Positions 1 to 12,078 of a DNA stretch of 64,000 nucleotides are shown here, one piece after another. The notes below the pieces were generated by a model. The model was not told the origin of the DNA, did not search any database, and worked only from the letters and a program-made list of their open reading frames with translations. Position numbers and translations under genes: made by a program. This stretch comes from Utricularia gibba (taxonomy: Eukaryota > Streptophyta > Magnoliopsida > Lamiales > Lentibulariaceae). The stretch covers positions 248,001 to 312,000 of the forward strand of contig NEEC01000004.1 in assembly GCA_002189035.1 (NCBI GenBank). The letters run 5' to 3'. Within the stretch, counting starts at the first letter, position 1. Every line of letters starts with the position of its first letter.

Positions 1-929
1 CTACACATGAAAGCTCGGTAGCTGGTCCAGATTGCTCACAGATCTCATTGACATTGATGATGGTACCAATTCTCCTAAAAATGATAGCAGCTCAGAAATG
101 GCTGATGATGATGAGAGAATGGGTTCTACTGAAATTTCGAAGTCATTTCATCTTCTTAATGCACTCAGTGATCTGATGATGCTCCCAAAGGACATGCTAC
201 TTAGCCAGACAATTAGACGAGAGGTTAAAGCTTATCCCTTAAACTCCTTGCGAAAGCCGCAATTATTTCTTTTCTCACGCAACCATCTTGTTGACTTCGC
301 TACCCCAGGTTTGTCCATCGTTTGCTCCACCTTTGATTACAAGGATTCTTAGCTCTTTCGTTCCGGACGAGTTCTGCGCTGACCCTATTCCAAGAGTTGT
401 ATTTGAAGCCTTGAACTCAGAGGTTGGTTTAGTTTTTTGCTGCTTTCCTGCCATGAAAATACGTGTTCTCTTGCTGCCTCTTTACCTATGATTTTGCATC
501 GCCGTCTGTGACAAATCCTACAACCCGTTTTAAGGTTTAAGGAGAAAAGGAACCACCATCTGTTGCCCGGCTGAACATCTATTGGCTCTGCTTTTACAGG
601 ATCCTTTCCATGCCGAAGGAGAATCAATCATGAGCATACCATGTGCAGCCAAACCGATAGTGTATCAGGCGCCATCATCTGCTTCAGTAAGCATATTCGC
701 AGAGACAGGCAAACATCCTGAACTATCTCGTACCGCATCTTCACTACTTCGCAAGTCGCAAACGAGTGACGATGAACTTGATGAACTCGATGACCCCCTG
801 AGCGCCGATATCACCGGAGGAAGTGGCGTTGTTTCTCCTTCAACTAAGCTCCCCTGGAGCTCAAACACGGGTAGCCGGAGCACAGCGAGGCACCATCTCC
901 TTCGCGAGGTATGGCTAAACAGACCATGA
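1..929 (+). CDS. 3' end of a gar2-related plant protein gene (partial)
   Basis: Three consecutive exons can be read in one frame: about 41-223, 309-422 and 600-929, with GT donors and AG acceptors. The first probably begins at the acceptor ending at 40, since an in-frame stop lies at 8-10. The joined product contains LLNALSDLMMLPKDMLL, then a segment with FVPDEFCADPIPRVVFEAL, then an acidic DDELDELDDPLS stretch, and ends RHHLLREVWLNRP. This order matches, from memory, the C-terminal end of plant proteins annotated as nucleolar protein gar2-related, a coiled-coil family of unclear function. Only the C-terminus is present; the rest lies left of the window. The 3' UTR probably extends a few hundred bases past the stop. 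Family assignment is moderately sure, function unknown. Confidence 0.55.
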
Positions 930-1853
930 GCAGACTCTACACGCTGTTCATAAGAAGATTTCTAAACATCCAGTACACCGTGGAGACTCCATATTGGGGT
1001 GGCACAAACTCAACAGCTTGTAACATTCTTTCAGAGGCTTCTCTGAGATATGAACAAGAATCACAACATCATGGAATCTAAGGCAGATTCCTTACATGTC
1101 TTTCTTTGTATAGATTTTTAGTATTTTTTTGTTCATGAAGGGGATGTCTGATGGAGGAGGAGGTACCTGTGTCAGCAGCATGTATGCGAAGTTCTCCATC
1201 CAAACAGCAGCCATTTTGGCTTGAGAATGAGACCCGCAGCAGCAGCAATTGACTGGAACCCGTCGGCAGAAAAACTTGCGTCATCACAGACGTGTCTTAA
1301 GCCCACGAAGCAGCCACGGCATTCACAACACCAACTGAAATCCGGGGATAAATATGATCAATTTAGTGAATTTATAATTAAATATAAATATAATATATTT
1401 TCCAAATATCAACACAAAATGTTTTTTTAAAAAAGATTATCATAAAAATAATTATTAAACATGATTTAAAGTTTCTAAATATATCTAGCATTCAAAAAAG
1501 TAGAAAATAAAAAAATAATATTTTCAACAGTATTTAAAACCCTTGTATTATTCCATTTGAATTTTGTATGAAAAATGAATACGATACCTTCGAGAAAATT
1601 GAAGATGTTACCTGCAATTTCTCTCCGTACACTTGTGGGCCCATTGGAATCCGTGTTACGCAATGGGCCCCACCTACGGTTGTCTCATCCACAACTTCCC
1701 GTACGCGCTTTTAGTGTACAAAATCAAAAACGGCTTTTGTTTTTTTATTTAAACAGCAGCTTCGTAGCGCTTTCGCGGTCTTTCTTCTTTATATAGCAAT
1801 CAACGGAAACGACCATCTGGCACCACAAAATCTCACATTCGCAGCCGATAACC
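930..1853. other. 3' UTR and intergenic spacer before the CML gene
   Basis: No convincing coding exon. The first 400 bases are of mixed composition and probably include the 3' UTR of the upstream gene. From about 1340 to 1560 the sequence is strongly AT-rich. The last 60 bases hold the core promoter of the next gene. Confidence 0.6.
1790..1796 (+). promoter_or_regulatory. TATA box of the CML gene
   Basis: The motif TATATAG lies 64 bases before the ATG at 1854, with no competing ATG between. Spacing fits a short 5' UTR of about 30 bases. Confidence 0.5.
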
Positions 1854-2303
1854 ATGGATAAACAGCAACAGGAGCTGTACTCGCGAGTCTTCTCTCGGTT
1901 CGACGAGGACGGGGACGGGAGAATAAGCCCGGATGAGTTAAGAAGATGCATCGAGTCGATGGGGTGCGGCGGAGAAATGACAGAGGCGGAAGCGGAGGAG
2001 GCGGTGGCGCTGATGGACACCGACGGCGATGGGTTGCTGTGCTTCGAGGATTTCGTGAAAGTGGTGGAAGGGGTTGGGGAGGAAGAGAGGGACAGCGACC
2101 TGAAAGGGGCGTTCGCGATGTACGTGGAAGGGCCTGAGTGCGATTGCATAACACCCAAGAGTTTGAGGAGGATGCTGAGCAGACTGGGAGAGCGGCGAAG
2201 CGTCGATCAGTGCCGGAGTATGATCGCGCGGTTCGATCTCAACGGCGATGGTGTACTCAATCTCGATGAGTTCAAGGCCATGATGACCAAGTTTAGCTAC
2301 TAA
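1854..2303 (+). CDS. Calmodulin-like EF-hand protein (CML)
   Basis: An intronless gene of 149 residues, the usual form for small plant CMLs. EF-hand calcium loops are visible at residues 17-28 (DEDGDGRISPDE), 55-66 (DTDGDGLLCFED, ending in Asp rather than Glu) and 128-139 (DLNGDGVLNLDE). The place of a third loop, about residues 91-103, is EGPECDCITPKS and lacks the acidic ligands, so it should not bind calcium. Intronless CMLs with a degenerate third hand resemble the CML31/CML37-39 group, which are stress-induced calcium sensors; that subgroup placement is inference. No myristoylation or prenylation motif is seen, so a cytosolic or nuclear sensor is expected. The coding region is G-rich compared with its flanks. 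Confidence 0.9.
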   Translation: MDKQQQELYSRVFSRFDEDGDGRISPDELRRCIESMGCGGEMTEAEAEEAVALMDTDGDGLLCFEDFVKVVEGVGEEERDSDLKGAFAMYVEGPECDCITPKSLRRMLSRLGERRSVDQCRSMIARFDLNGDGVLNLDEFKAMMTKFSY

Positions 2304-3919
2304 TCACGTACCAGGGAATACTTGGTGTTCCTTGTTTCTGCTCTGCTTCTTCCTCACGGGGAAGAAACAGACACGGGACATTGATTTCACCGTTGTATTC
2401 AATTCATTTATTTTTTTAATAAGTTAATATTCTTCCCCCAATCTAATAACCTAAATTTTAATTTTTTGAAATTTCGCCCCGCCTCGGCCCGTCGGGTCAA
2501 AACATGGCCCATGATTTCACGTCATCTTTGTGACTATTAGCATTGAGGCTCTGCTTTTCATATTAACTACTTCTTTTATATGAAAATATAAGGTTGATTT
2601 AAAATAATTTTAATAAAATTATGTTATTTAATATATAGATATAATTATACCAATTATATGGATATAATGATCATTTAGTATAGTTATATCGATATATTAA
2701 TTTTATATATAGATATATGTATACTCAATAAGGTATGGATATTTTTATATTTATATATTTAGATTTGTCTAAACTCAAATAATTTAAATGCATTAAGATG
2801 TAAATCGAGTAACCAAACAACATTAGTTTTGAGGTACCAGGTTGGTCTGGTGGCACACGCCTTGCAAGAGGACTAGTAAAACACACTGATGTTCATGTAC
2901 AGGAGGACTACAAGTCAAGTGTCACGTGTCTCCGTGTCGCCCGCTTCTGATGAAGACCAGACGGAAACTTGTTCGGTTATTTCTTGAAAAACAGACCCTG
3001 TGGAATACCTTCCCTTCTTTGACTGAAATTGTAGATGGCTGTGCTTGATGGGGAAGACAAGGAACTGTTTTTCTGCCATCCGCTTTCGTGCGTCTGTCTG
3101 TGCTCGAGCTTCTTTACACTTTCCTCTCTCCACCGTGTTTCTTGATTCCCAACTTCGCTGAACAAGCAGGAGTTGAAGAAGATGTTGGGAGAGATAAGAA
3201 GCTCGTTTCCAAAAACTATACAAGAGATTATATATGCATCGTGGTCTTCTTCTAGTTTCAACAAAGTAATCGTAAGTAGAGAGCAGACGTTTGATTGAAG
3301 AAGAAGATGAAATGACTCGAAAACAAAGGGAAAAAGGGTGAAGAAAGGGAAGAAATATATTGGCAATGGCAAGTCCACTGTGGTGACTCCTGTGAATGTG
3401 ATCCATTTTTCCAATTCTTCTGTTTCGTTTCAGAAGAAGAGGTGAAAAAATGTAAATCTCGGAAGCAAGAAACTTGTAGTCAAAACGGAGTCGTCGTCAA
3501 GAAAAGATTGAAGCTTTGACACGTTCTTGATGAGATGACTCCAGTAGAGAAAAACATCAAATGCTGACGAGTGTTTGATGAGAGTAACGCATGAAAAAAG
3601 AACAAAAAAAACTGTAGTGTGGAAAGAGAACAGTAACCATAGTTGCTAATGCATCAAACGCCGATGAGTGTTCCCAAAGAAAGCACCATACATGAGACAC
3701 TTCTGCAAAGTCACGTCACGACAAAGTATGGAAATATTCTTATCAGTTGAATCACCGGCCATAAGTATGCATCTAGCTTTTCGGAACTGAGAGGATACAT
3801 ATTTCTGGACACCTTCTATGTACACATACACATACACATCACTAACCCCGACAAACTTCAGACTTGCTCTGCTGCGCCGGGCTTCACTTCCACTTGATCC
3901 TGTAGAGCTGCTTACAGGT
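2304..3919. other. Spacer between CML and YSL genes
   Basis: From about 2400 to 2830 the sequence is very AT-rich and low in complexity. From 2830 to about 3640 it is more mixed; two overlapping minus-strand frames of 145-163 codons are open there, but they show no family I know and are rich in Ser, Leu and Phe. The last 280 bases are probably the 3' UTR of the minus-strand YSL gene. Confidence 0.5.
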
Positions 3920-6900
3920 TCAGCTGCTGGCAGTGGGGCTGAAAGACATGCAGATGGGTGGGTTGATCCTGAAGATGGAAAGTATGGCCGAAGGTATTGT
4001 CCAAATGCCGTCACCGCATATCAAGCCGGAAGCAACCGCACCAGCATAGTCTTCAGCACTCTGACGATTCAGGTGTTCCCAGACAAAGAGAATCACTGTA
4101 CCAACAAACATGTCTATAGCGAAGTATGCTCCGATGTAGAATGGAACAGCCATTGCCATCGGAATAGGAATGAAGCGAGAAATCCGTTTTGGGGCTAAAT
4201 CTCTCAAAAGGTTTATCAAAAGTGCGGCGACAAAGAAGACACTGCTTATTGCCAGGCAGTGCTTGGGCAGTTCTGAGAAACCACTAACTCCCAAGATAGC
4301 CATTTCCCTGTAAATCACCGCATAAGGTGCCTTGTAGGGACTATCAGGCGATCCAATGTCGAAAGCGGTCCAGTAAAGCCAAAATGTCAATGGGGCAATA
4401 ATACAACCCATGGCTGTTCCAACCAACTGGCTCACAAACATAGACTTGGCAGACGAGAAAGTCAAATAACCTGTCTTAAAATCTTGCATCAAATCGGCTG
4501 CCGTCGAGACAATAGACATCATGACACCAGAAGCTGCTAATCCTGCTAAAACCCCACCTTTGCTCCCCACGATTGAAGTGATAGTAAATAAACCAATTTT
4601 CCCATATGTAGAAGCGAGGCTCCAGTCCGTCAGCCCAGTACCATACGAGTTGCAAAAGGCAAGAGCAGGGGCAATTATGTATGAACAGAGGACCAAATAC
4701 CACTTGAGAGGTGGAAATATCATTGGCACTGTAGCAGTGGATATTGCTGCAAACCCAACATATGCAGATGCCGCAAACCAAAAAGGAATTCCATCTTTAA
4801 GGAAAACTGCATCCCGTTTCCTTAGTTCAATGGACAACTTGGTAGTCTCTCCAACGACTGAAATATCAATTCGAAAAAATACTACATGATGGTCTGCTGC
4901 AGTGAGAAATATAACATAAGAGCTCCTCAAAAATATGTATACCTGCAAGTTGTTGAATTGTAGCAGAATTCTGAGACCTGCACATTTCCTTTGCAGTCAC
5001 AGCAATGATCTTTATCAAATTGTAAAGTCCATCACCAAGAATGAGAGAAATGGCTATGAAGACCTGTCTTACCATAATTTTTGTTAAGAATAAACAAAAG
5101 GTTGCTGCCACAACCCCATACACAAGAAGAAGCTATAAACTCACCTTGTATCCATAGAGACCTTTGAAGTCAGTAGAACCCAAATCACCCGGATACCAAT
5201 CACCTGCTTTCTGTGATATAAACGGCCATAAAAATCCCCAGGATATTATGGCTCCAAAAAGGACCGAGCAATTAACTATGTGAGGGCAAATAAGTCCACA
5301 TCCAACATATGTAGGACTGAAGTCGAAATAAAACCTGCATGACATATAGAAAGTTCACATAAGTGATGTCTAAGATTCAAATGGCATGAACAATATGTAG
5401 GGCAAAGACATGAGGGTTTACGTGTTTTTGAAGAGTGTTAACCCGAGACTAGGAAAATTGTCAAATCCACAAGAGTCTCCAACCCCACTAAAGAACCATT
5501 TGAAGAAACTCCAGCAGAAACTTAGGCTCAAATACTTCCCAAGAGAAGAAACTTGTTGTCTGCAAGGAAGGACGGAACTTTAGATTCTCATCAACACAGT
5601 TAAACAACAAATTGTGCCAGAGATTTCTGACAACCTGGCAAGTTCAGCGCCAGAGCTTGTATGGAAACTGTTGATCAGCATTGCCGTGGCAGTTCCACTA
5701 GGATATGTCAGCTTATAACCCAATACCATAACCTGTATGTCATACATAAAATACAACAATTGAACATTGTTTTAACAGAGATACATTTATCACACTGGAT
5801 AAAGAAAAACGAAGTCGCTCAGGTTTTGTCTTCTGTTTCAAGCACAAAACGAAGCCACTCAGGATTTGGAAAAAGAAGGTATTGTCAGGATCTGGGAGGA
5901 TCTGTGGGGAGATGGACAGGCAGACTTAAGGAGGAGTTTCCAGATTTTGTAATGCAATGCGCATCACGCATGACAAACACAACGTTGGAGGAGGTGGCGG
6001 AATGGATTTCTAAGAATATATTGACTGTAGATCAGAGTCAGATTACTAGCCAAAGGAAGGAACTATACAAGAGATCACTAGAGAAAGAACTGGATGAGAC
6101 TGCTGAGCAATCACAAGCTATTCAGTTTGTTGCCAGGGAGAAAAATGTTGGTGAAAGAGGACAGGCAAGATATCATTTTTGATACATGCCAAACAAAAAA
6201 ATTGAACAAGTAGCAGTTACATAATTTTACAAAAAAAAATGCCAATTTAGGGTAGGTAGGGTATAATAACAACTTACCTTACGAAGAGGCACAAGACTGA
6301 ATAATCCCAGAAAGCTCACAACAAAAAGAAAGCCCATCATCCATAGCAACCCAGGGTTCTTCACATCTTCAGCTCGATTACCGGGAGAGTCTTTACCAAT
6401 AATTTCGTAGGTCTTCTCATCCATAGCAAGCAAATAAGAGCCAAATCCCCCTGTTGGTTAAATTACAAATCCACAAAACAAAATTAAGCACTTCGAATCA
6501 CTTAAAAAATATTATCTTGGTTGCTTCTAGTTTTTAGAAAGCAGTCTTCCTTTATTGCGGACACAAACCGTGATTGATTCAATGCTCTGCATATAACCCA
6601 ACATACTACTAGAAAAAAAAAAAAAGCAGAGGATGTCGACCGCCATAACTTTAAAAATGTTGCCCCTTTTAGGTTAAATAAAGATCCTTTGCAACTATAT
6701 GGGAAAAGGAAGATCCATACCGCTGAAAGCGAGACCATAGCAAGCAACAACACAGGTTTGGATAACGGTATTCTCTTGGCGTGTAAAGGGTTTAACCAAA
6801 ACTCCCAACTTGGACATAAGGCCAGTCCAGGATTTGATGAAGAAAAAACCCAGTAGACCAGCAGCAACATTAAGCGAAGGGATGATACCAACAGTAAGAT

Positions 6901-7108
6901 TCAGCTTGTGGGTGATGATACAAAAAAGCGTCCCCAACAAAGCGCTCACCAACAGCCCCCTGATCGTAATCTGATCTTTCCATTCCGGTATGGACTCACT
7001 TCCCAAACCATCACCCTCCTCAACGGCTTCAATTTTAGCGGCAACCTCCTCATCGACAACCAGCAGAGGCTCCGATATCTCAACCACAGTCGTTTGCTCA
7101 GTTCCCAT
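3920..7108 (-). CDS. YSL: Yellow stripe-like metal-nicotianamine transporter (YSL, OPT family)
   Basis: Seven exons join in frame: 7108-6721, 6450-6278, 5732-5635, 5559-5422, 5334-5145, 5063-4943 and 4896-3920, giving 694 residues, a normal YSL length. The N-terminus is acidic and then enters the transmembrane core ([29 protein letters not shown]). Later landmarks are [19 protein letters not shown] in exon 3, [12 protein letters not shown] in exon 4, [12 protein letters not shown] in exon 6, and the end [23 protein letters not shown] proteins are proton-coupled transporters of iron and other metals chelated by nicotianamine; similarity to YSL6/YSL8 would suggest vacuolar or plastid membranes (inference). 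Intron 2 holds an opposite-strand open frame reported separately. Exon 7 has two possible acceptors three bases apart. No lesion seen. Confidence 0.95.
5806..6182 (+). other. Unidentified open frame inside YSL intron 2, antisense
   Basis: Most of a 173-codon forward frame (from 5661) lies within intron 2 of the minus-strand YSL gene. The stretch after about 5806 looks like real or once-real coding sequence: mixed charged composition, predicted helices and segments such as [20 protein letters not shown] and [19 protein letters not shown] do not recognise a family. The first 70 bases of the frame overlap YSL exon 3 and are only a shadow. It may be a captured gene fragment carried by a transposon, or chance. 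Confidence 0.3.
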
Positions 7109-9337
7109 TCAACAGATAAATTTGGATGAAAGAATGAACCTTAGCTTCCTAATTGGCATCGAAATACATCGACCCGATCGCCGATTCCCAAGGAAATTGG
7201 ACCTTACGTCACGCAAACAAATGCCTACCGAAATCAACGGCAACAGCCCACAGGCCCAATGTTAAATTTGAAAATTATATGTAAAATACCTATATTTTAT
7301 ACAAAATTAATACTTTAATTCAAATAATAATATTATAATTAAGAATAATACATGTATATTTTGATACAATAAATAAAAAATATTGATAAATTCTATACAT
7401 AAAAAAACAAAATAAAGATATGTTATACAATAAAAGTTGGAGGAGAATTGGGAATGTTCATGGGTTTTTACACAAGAATATCAACGAAAATAAAAAAGAA
7501 CTGTAAAATTTATATCATATGTCACACTTTGGATGATTAGGAATCGAAGAAATGAAATACGTTTTAGATAAGCTATATGCTCTTCAATAGAACTATTCAA
7601 ATAAATATAATTTATAAGTTATTAATGGATAATAATATTAAAATTGGAAAAGAGGATAAAGAGGAGTTCGGGCCATAAAGATGTCAAATAACTTGTTAGC
7701 CCATTTAGTTAATGAAACTCGAGTTTGGGCCATAAATATAGTTAATGAAACTATATTTATCAATGGTGATAAATATAACAATAAATATTTTAAAAAAATC
7801 AAAATATATAGATGCTTCAATATTAAATTTTAGCTTCAGTTTAGTTCTTTTTTCTTAATTTTTATTGTTAAAAAATATAAATGATTTATATTTAATATCG
7901 AAATTATTTCTTAAACATGTTGTTCAAAGTAGACGACAAACATAATTTCAAGAGGCGGTCAGAGTCACAGAGTGAATCATAAATCTACTTAAAGGTGTGT
8001 GTGGCTGCCCAGAAACTTCCAAGCGAGAAAATGGGGTGAGCAATTATTGACGACAAAGAACCAACATGAGGCTGCTGTAGGAATTTCAAAGTAAAAAATG
8101 TTGGCCTGGGTTTTGGTTTTCACGGTGGCGCAGCGCAACATTGAATTGAACTGACTTTTTCCCTTTGGGGTTATTTCTGGTCTGCGACGTGTTCTTAGTT
8201 TAATTGGGTGGACACACTGCCTACATCCGATTTGCTGGTCTTTCCTGAGATGAATGCTGACTTCAAGATAGGCTTTAAACATCCTTTAAAGTTGAAACCA
8301 CACATCCATCGTCAAATCCAATGATCAGATACTTATAATCATCTTCTCCAGAAAAAACAAAACCCATGTCCTAATGCTTAATCCACCATCCTCATTCCAG
8401 AGCACGATCTGGGCATCCATGAATACGTTTAGGACACGAGTAACTAACTGATCTTTCTCTCGATGTGGAGTTCCCTAAGGTGTGGCCCGGAGGGGAAGGA
8501 TCCTGGGTAGCGGCATGGGAAATGATCCTTCTCCTGCGGAGGAGATGGATCCGTGGCACCAAATGTTGGATAAAAAGTCAAGCTTTCTTGGTCTAGAGCA
8601 TTCAAGGAACCAACTTGGTCCCGATGCCTCGGTGTTATTATACCAATTTTATATATTTTTTAGCACTGAGATCTTCTCTGAGTCTATGGCTATGGCGTTA
8701 GCTGAGGAAGTGCGCGAACAACGTTACAACAACCAAATCTGGGTCGGGTATTCGAAGCCAACTTCGCATCTCCTACCAATCCAATGGGCTTCTGGTCATT
8801 GTCGATAGGAGGCTTGTGATCACTGCTGATCCCTACTGTCAGCACAGAAAGATATAACTTGCACCGGGCGGGCACCTAAAGCACCATGCAAAGAAGTAGA
8901 TGAACACGGGATTACAAGAATCCAAACCTAGTGATTAGGGTTTGCTTTACGTGATGGATGTTGTTGTGGCTTGGTCAACACTTACCCCATAAAATGTATC
9001 GAATTTAGACGGCAAAAAGCATCGATCTTTGATTCTAGCAGAGGGTCACCGATTCACCATGTGGTTCTAATTGCGAGTACCGAAACGATTTCTATGCATA
9101 AGTATGAGTAAAAAGTTGGGATAAGCAGATTAGATATTGGAGCATTGGGTAGGGTTAGAGATAGGTTAGAGTGTGAGTGGACAATATCCACAGAAGCTTA
9201 GTTTGTCACGTAAACTCGAGTTGGGCTTAATCGGCTATATATTTAAGTCTCTTCACAGCTCCCATCACCATCTCCTCTGTTGAAAGTTCTAGGGGCTTGC
9301 TGCTGGATTCTACTGTATTTTCCATCCCTAATCAGTG
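7109..9337. other. Spacer between YSL and purine permease
   Basis: 7109-7260 is the YSL upstream region. From 7262 to about 7930 the sequence is highly AT-rich. 7930-9230 is of mixed composition with no exon I can support; the stretch 8480-8990 is less AT-rich than its surroundings and could be a decayed repeat, but I see no terminal repeats or target duplication. Confidence 0.5.
9236..9242 (+). promoter_or_regulatory. TATA box of the intact purine permease gene
   Basis: TATATAT lies about 95 bases before the ATG at 9338, in an otherwise mixed-composition stretch. Spacing suits a plant promoter with a 60-base leader. Confidence 0.45.
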
Positions 9338-10580
9338 ATGGCTGGAGATGGAGAAAATCAACCTGCAGCCAACGGTGAGTTTGGATCTTGTTTCTTGAGG
9401 TTAATAGAGCATGATCATTTGAAGTTCTTCAGATTCTTAAGCAGATGAGTAAAGGGTGGCAATCTGATGTTATTTCGCAGGTGGGGTAGCTGATGAAACC
9501 CAAAAAGGATCCGCCTATGCTTGTCTAAAGCAATACAAATGGTGGATCCAGATGGTGTTTTATTCCGTGCTTGTGCTTGCCGGGCAATCGGCCGGGACTC
9601 TGTTAGGGAGAATATACTTCGAAAACGGAGGGAACAGTGAGTGGTTGCAGAGTCTGGTTCAAGCAGCAGGGTTCCCTGTTCTGTTCCCATTCCAATGGCT
9701 TCACAGAACTAAGAAGGAGGACCCCTTAGAAGCCATCACGACGAAAGCATCTCCGATGGTTCTCGCGGCGATCTACACCGGCCTCGGAATCCTTGTTGCC
9801 CAGAATTGTATGATGTACGCAATCGGCACGCAGTACCTGCCCGTGACGACCTTCACACTAATATGCGCTACACAATTGGCATTCAACTCTGTTTTCTCTT
9901 ACTTCATCAATCAACAGAAGTTCACTCCGTACATAGTGAACTCTGTGGTCCTCCTCACGATCTCCTCCGTCCTCCTCATCTTCCAATCAAAGTCCGGGGA
10001 TGCTGGAACCTCCCAAACATCAAACAAGAAGTATATAATAGGGTTCATATGCACCCTGGCAGCCTCCGCGAGCTGGGCCCTGATGCTCTCCCTGACGCAG
10101 CTAGCTTTCAGCAAGGTCATAAAGAGAGAAACCTTCGAAACCGTGATCGACATGTCGATCTACCAATGCCTTGTTGGTTCTATTCTGTTGATGATAGGGG
10201 TGTTTGCTAGCGGTGATTGGAAGAACCTCTCTACAGAAATGATGGAGTTCAAACAGGGGAGACTCGCCTACGTGATGAACCTGTTCTGGACAGCGCTTTC
10301 TTGGCAATTGTTCCAAGTGGGAAATGTGGGGTTGATATTCAGAGTCTCGTCGTTGTTCTCCAATGTCATTCAGATACTGGGGCTCCCCATAGTCCCGATT
10401 CTGGCTGTCATAGTTCTGAAAGATACCTTCACCGGATTGAAGGGCATTTCTATGGTTTTAGCGATGTGGGGATTCGTTTCTTACATGTATGAGTACTATC
10501 TGGATCACTTGAAGATGAAGCAGATCAAGGCCTCTGATACCCCAGTTGCAGCAGACAGCGATGCAAGCAGTCGTGTATAA
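9338..10580 (+). CDS. PUP: Purine permease (PUP family), intact copy
   Basis: Two exons, 9338-9374 and 9481-10580, join to 378 residues. A tiny first exon (MAGDGENQPAAN) before one long exon is repeated in the neighbouring pseudogene. The protein shows about ten hydrophobic segments and PUP landmarks: GRIYFENGGNSEWLQSLVQ near residues 50-70, YLPVTTFTLICATQLAFN, FTPYIVNSVVLLTISSVLL, SASWALMLSLTQLAF, and a C-terminal MWGFVSYMYEYYLDH. PUPs belong to the drug/metabolite transporter superfamily and move adenine, cytokinins or related bases across the plasma or vacuolar membrane by proton symport; the substrate here cannot be read from sequence. No lesion was found, so this is the working member of the tandem pair. 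Confidence 0.95.
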
Positions 10581-12078
10581 AGAAGGCTGCAACCTGAGCA
10601 AGAGAGCCCCTGCTGGATAAGTGAATCAAGTTTTTCACCTCAATTATACAGATCGGTGGATGTAATATGGACAATGAACACCACTTACTGAAACTACGCA
10701 AAACAATCAAACTGTATGATTATAGATGTAGCAAAATGGCCGAGAGGTCTCTTAGAAGAAGCTATGCACACCAGTTTAAAGTTCCCCGAAAATGTAGCCT
10801 GGTGGCGGTTCTGAGTTCTCTAGAAGAGGCTTAGGGATCGATTTGAAATATTTTTGCCTTAAAAATCTTGTTATTATCTACAGTGATTGTTGATGGTTTC
10901 TGCATCGCTTGCAGAATGCTTGGCTTTGGTCTCCCCTTAGAAGCTTCTTCTTCGATTGCATCATCCCAGTGCAACAGTAGTCACCATTGAAGCATGTGGG
11001 CTGGGCGAGGAAATCAGCCCATAGACATCATGGGCTTATGGTTACTCCGGAAGCCCAAAAAACCCAATAAGCCCCAATGAGTGATTATATATCTGACTTG
11101 TTTAAGATTTAAATCATATGGTTTAGGATATAAGGGGAGTTCATGTATTTAGAATTAAAATATATTTTATATATAATTACTTAGTTATGTAGAATTGCAC
11201 GAACTGTGGTTTTAAATTGTTAATAAGGTTTAAAATAAAATATTATTTTTCTTATGTGTAGAAAGTTTAAAAAACTCTAATGTTAACACTTTAGAAAAAT
11301 TAATCCATATTTTTCTAGTATAAATGTTATATTCATCATTACTGAAAAAATTAATTTCCAAAGTTTCATGCGTAAGATATAATTAATCTCCAAAGTTTGT
11401 CATCAAAGTTTTTTATTTTTCATTATTTGAATATCAAATATAATTAATCTCTATTATTAATTGGAGATTAATTTTTTAAAATTTTTTAAAGAATTGGGTA
11501 CTAGTAATACCAATTATTTTAAATAGTGAAGATTTATATCAAACTATTTATGTAAATAATGGATACTGAATTATTGAAAATCAATGAAAACTATTTTTTT
11601 TAATTTTTATGTGAACTAATAAGAACATTAGTAAAAATGAAAGTCAACGGCATCGAAATTATTAAGCGTCATAACTCATGAGGAGGACAAACCCTAACTG
11701 AGTAGTGATACAATCTTGAAAGTTAAAACTGTGTTCGACAGCAGCCGTATAATCTTGAATCTGAAATAGGGCTTTTGGCCACTGTTTATAGGACACGTAG
11801 TACGGATCATTTGCATCCGTACTACAAGTGGTGGATTCAGCTAGTGTATGCTACGAGATCCTCAGTAACACTCACTCCGATACGAATTGTACAATCCCTG
11901 AGTCTTGGTTGAAAGTAAATGCGGGTTTAAGGCATGGCTTTGATTCTTGGATCGCCTTTACTCCACTCCCTTTGACTAGAAATGATGCACTGTTATTTAG
12001 TTTTGTAATCTTGCTCTTCATGCCCATGTTTCAGAATACAGGATCCTTGTTGCTCCAAGTGTTTTTCGTCTTTATTAC
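10581..12078. other. Spacer between the two purine permease copies
   Basis: 10581-11090 includes the 3' UTR of the intact copy. 11090-11640 is strongly AT-rich with no coding potential. 11799-11823 is a perfect 9-base-stem hairpin (AGTACGGAT and its complement with a 7-base loop). A short purine permease relic follows directly and is listed separately. Confidence 0.55.
11817..11850 (+). pseudogene. Short relic of purine permease exon 2
   Basis: The bases GTGGTGGATTCAGCTAGTG at 11828-11846 recur at 12230-12248 inside the next copy, where they encode WWIQLV near the start of exon 2. After this block the similarity stops. This looks like the edge of a truncated third copy, or a local duplication left by the unequal exchange that made the tandem array. 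Confidence 0.55.

Noticed and set aside
1745-2158. Minus-strand open frames of 121-137 codons over the CML gene
   Set aside because: Shadow frames of a G-rich coding region; low-complexity Ser/Pro product.
3152-3215. Phrase LNKQELKKMLGEI on the plus strand resembling an S100/EF-hand helix
   Set aside because: Stops lie close on both sides and no calcium loop follows; chance similarity.
2915-3414. Minus-strand open frames of 145 and 163 codons
   Set aside because: Two overlapping frames in one strand with no recognisable domain and biased Ser/Leu/Phe content; no splice or promoter support.
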